Positions 62,765-64,000 of a stretch of 64,000 bases of DNA are shown here, one piece after another. The stretch's first letter is position 1, and each line of letters begins with the position of its first letter. The stretch is taken from positions 44,100 through 108,099 of the forward strand of contig JAZQUG010000033.1 of NCBI GenBank assembly GCA_045631225.1, written 5' to 3'. Both the position numbers and the translations under genes were made by a program. The DNA is from Fimenecus sp045631225 (lineage in GTDB: Bacteria > Bacillota > Clostridia > Oscillospirales > Acutalibacteraceae). Below the pieces are notes generated by a model. That model did not search any database. It had not been told where the DNA came from and worked only from the letters and a program-made list of their open reading frames with translations.

Positions 62765-63127
62765 ATGAAAATTAATAATATTACTTACAGACGAGTTGGA
62801 GATTATAACATATCTAATCTCATCTTGCCACCCGAAGAAGTAAATATCAGAATCGGCAAATGGGGAATGTCACATAAAGATTATCTTATTAAAAATAAGA
62901 AAGTTGTGTTCGCGACCCTCCTTGCCGAAGGCAAACTGTGGCAGTATCTTTCTGATATTGATACTCAGGCACAAGATATGTTTGATACTCTTATTGATCA
63001 GATGAAAGAAACTGAAGGCGTTACAGAAGAACTGAAAGAACAAGACCAACTTGAATGGGTTCAAAGAATGGGTAATATCGAAGCGAGAGCAAGAGAGTTT
63101 GTACATAATGAGTTGATATATGTATAA
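62765..63127 (+). CDS. TnpV-family transposon protein, orphan copy 2
   Basis: A 120 aa TnpV-family protein. It has ITYRRVGDYNISNLILPPEE, RIGKWGMSHKDYLIKNKK and the closing NIEARAREFVHNELIYV. It is colinear with the copy at 39,564 but clearly diverged, so the two did not arise from a recent local duplication. As with the first copy, no transposase or recombinase gene is next to it. The ATG follows AAAGGAC. A small terminator-like hairpin lies just after the stop. Confidence 0.85.
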   Translation: MKINNITYRRVGDYNISNLILPPEEVNIRIGKWGMSHKDYLIKNKKVVFATLLAEGKLWQYLSDIDTQAQDMFDTLIDQMKETEGVTEELKEQDQLEWVQRMGNIEARAREFVHNELIYV

Positions 63128-63134
63128 TGAAATT

Positions 63135-63165
63135 AGTGCAGTAATTTTGTGACTACTGCACTGTT
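63135..63165 (+). terminator. Terminator after TnpV copy 2
   Basis: AGTGCAGTA pairs with TACTGCACT around a 10-base loop, followed by GTTT, a weak T-run. From 63,166 to 63,417 I see nothing. Confidence 0.65.
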
Positions 63166-63417
63166 TGATATTATTGTTAACGAAAAACATAGTTACTGTC
63201 CAAAGTTACAAGAATATTCATATAATTACCTCCTCAAGTACTGTGCTTAACAGCATTTTCTGTTTTTAGGAAATAATAATTTTAATTTAAACATAAGTCA
63301 AGCAGCTTCAAATAATTGTAAGAATATTTTAATTTATGTATAATAATCAGATAGATTTTCTTACAAAAAATCGACAAAATTGTAATGTTAAATAGTCCTG
63401 TTTTAATCACAGTCCAT

Positions 63418-64000
63418 TTATTCTGTCGCTTTGTAAAGCATGCAGGGTCTTCCGCCTGTTTCATAGTTTATTTCACCCTGAGCTTTACCTGATTCGACAA
63501 GGTAGTTCATGTATCTTCTGACTGTTACAGCGGTGATTCCCGTCTTTTCGGCTATTTCGTCACCGGTCAGCCATTTGTTTTTGTTTTCTTTTAAATGATC
63601 AGAAATAATTGAAAGTGTCTTTTCCTGTATTCCCTTCGGATGCAGGTCTTCACTTTTTTTACGGGATGAATCAATAATAAAATCAATACTTTTTTGATTC
63701 AGAGTGTCAAGCTCATTTAGTGCTTTTTGTTGTGTTATATACTTCTGAAGTGCTGTTTGAAATCTGTCAAAGGTAAACGGCTTAACGAGATAATCAACTA
63801 TGCCAAGGTGAAGAGCTTCTTCAAGCGAGTCTCGGTCATTGGCGGCAGTTACCATAATCACATCAGCAGATATCTGTTTCTTTCTTATCTGACGTAAGGT
63901 TTCAAATCCGTCAAGCTTCGGCATATATACATCCATTATGATAAGGTCAACGCTGTTTGTTTCCAAAAATTCAAGAGCAGAAAGACCGTCTTTACATTTG
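63418..64000 (-). CDS. CitT/DcuR-type response regulator, 5' part outside window
   Basis: At least 193 residues of a response regulator read on the minus strand and open to the right edge, so its start is not in the window. The receiver domain shows LIIMDVYMPKLDG (phospho-acceptor Asp), VIMVTAAND (conserved Thr) and VDYLVKPFTFDRF (conserved Lys). The C-terminal half has LTGDEIAEKTGITAVTVRRY and GGRPCMLYK, the winged-helix end found in CitB/CitT/DcuR-type regulators of citrate and C4-dicarboxylate uptake. Its histidine kinase would lie beyond the edge. The stop is a TAA at 63418. Confidence 0.9.
   Translation of the reverse strand, partial: KCKDGLSALEFLETNSVDLIIMDVYMPKLDGFETLRQIRKKQISADVIMVTAANDRDSLEEALHLGIVDYLVKPFTFDRFQTALQKYITQQKALNELDTLNQKSIDFIIDSSRKKSEDLHPKGIQEKTLSIISDHLKENKNKWLTGDEIAEKTGITAVTVRRYMNYLVESGKAQGEINYETGGRPCMLYKATE

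Overview
The window is AT-rich chromosomal DNA from a low-GC Gram-positive bacterium, most likely a gut clostridium of the Ruminococcaceae/Oscillospiraceae type. This rests on strong AAGGAGG ribosome sites, sigma-A promoters of TTGAC(A/T)-17-TATAAT form, a B. subtilis-type LexA box, GPH-type sugar transporters, very long secreted GH2 enzymes, and TnpV, MobV and TndX-like mobile genes. The species assignment is inference; no rRNA gene is present.

1-9,600: a plus-strand carbohydrate locus. It holds a truncated metallophosphoesterase, a GH106-like glycosidase, an endonuclease/exonuclease/phosphatase-fold enzyme, a GPH sugar symporter, a GH13 alpha-glucosidase and a membrane-anchored metallophosphoesterase. 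Three phosphoesterase-fold proteins beside two glycosidases suggest a phosphate-decorated substrate.

9,700-32,650: the main interest. Two paralogous six-gene operons stand one after the other, each with its own promoter. Each runs: giant secreted GH2 beta-galactosidase-like protein (about 2,530-2,610 aa), 79-80 aa four-cysteine peptide, hairpin, membrane-anchored protein or lipoprotein, HprK-like P-loop kinase, radical SAM/SPASM enzyme, small PqqD-like protein. The last three genes overlap tightly. The best reading is an undescribed ribosomal-peptide (RiPP) modification system linked to a giant surface glycosidase. Both peptides end in Ser, as do lasso-peptide precursors phosphorylated by HprK-like kinases.

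32,650-54,000: an accessory region. It has a second GPH transporter with a YaiI/YqxD-family gene, an AAA ATPase, a minus-strand set with a HEPN-domain protein and two membrane proteins, a TnpV orphan, a methyltransferase/phosphorylase/acetyltransferase run, a LytTR regulator with a membrane partner, a decayed LytTR copy, a protein joining a possible ADP-ribosyltransferase/Tpt1-like region to an HNH-like zinc module, a sigma factor with a long C-terminal extension, and a GNAT-Nudix-HIT-GNAT operon. A structured intergenic repeat built around an AAGCGTTGCAA/TTGCAACGCTT stem occurs four times between 20.7 and 39.4 kb, and its hairpin alone occurs at 9.56 kb.

54,000-59,530: a mobilizable element with a LexA-boxed promoter, a long structured leader hairpin, an oriT-like region, a MobV relaxase, a ParB-like protein, a small protein and a large serine recombinase. 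It abuts an initiator tRNA gene whose 3' end is duplicated 180 bp away, an integration scar.

59,530-64,000: a ferrous-iron operon (feoA, feoB and a Cys-rich FeoB partner too short for most gene finders) behind a promoter with two DtxR-like palindromes, a second TnpV gene, and a CitT/DcuR-type response regulator cut by the right edge.
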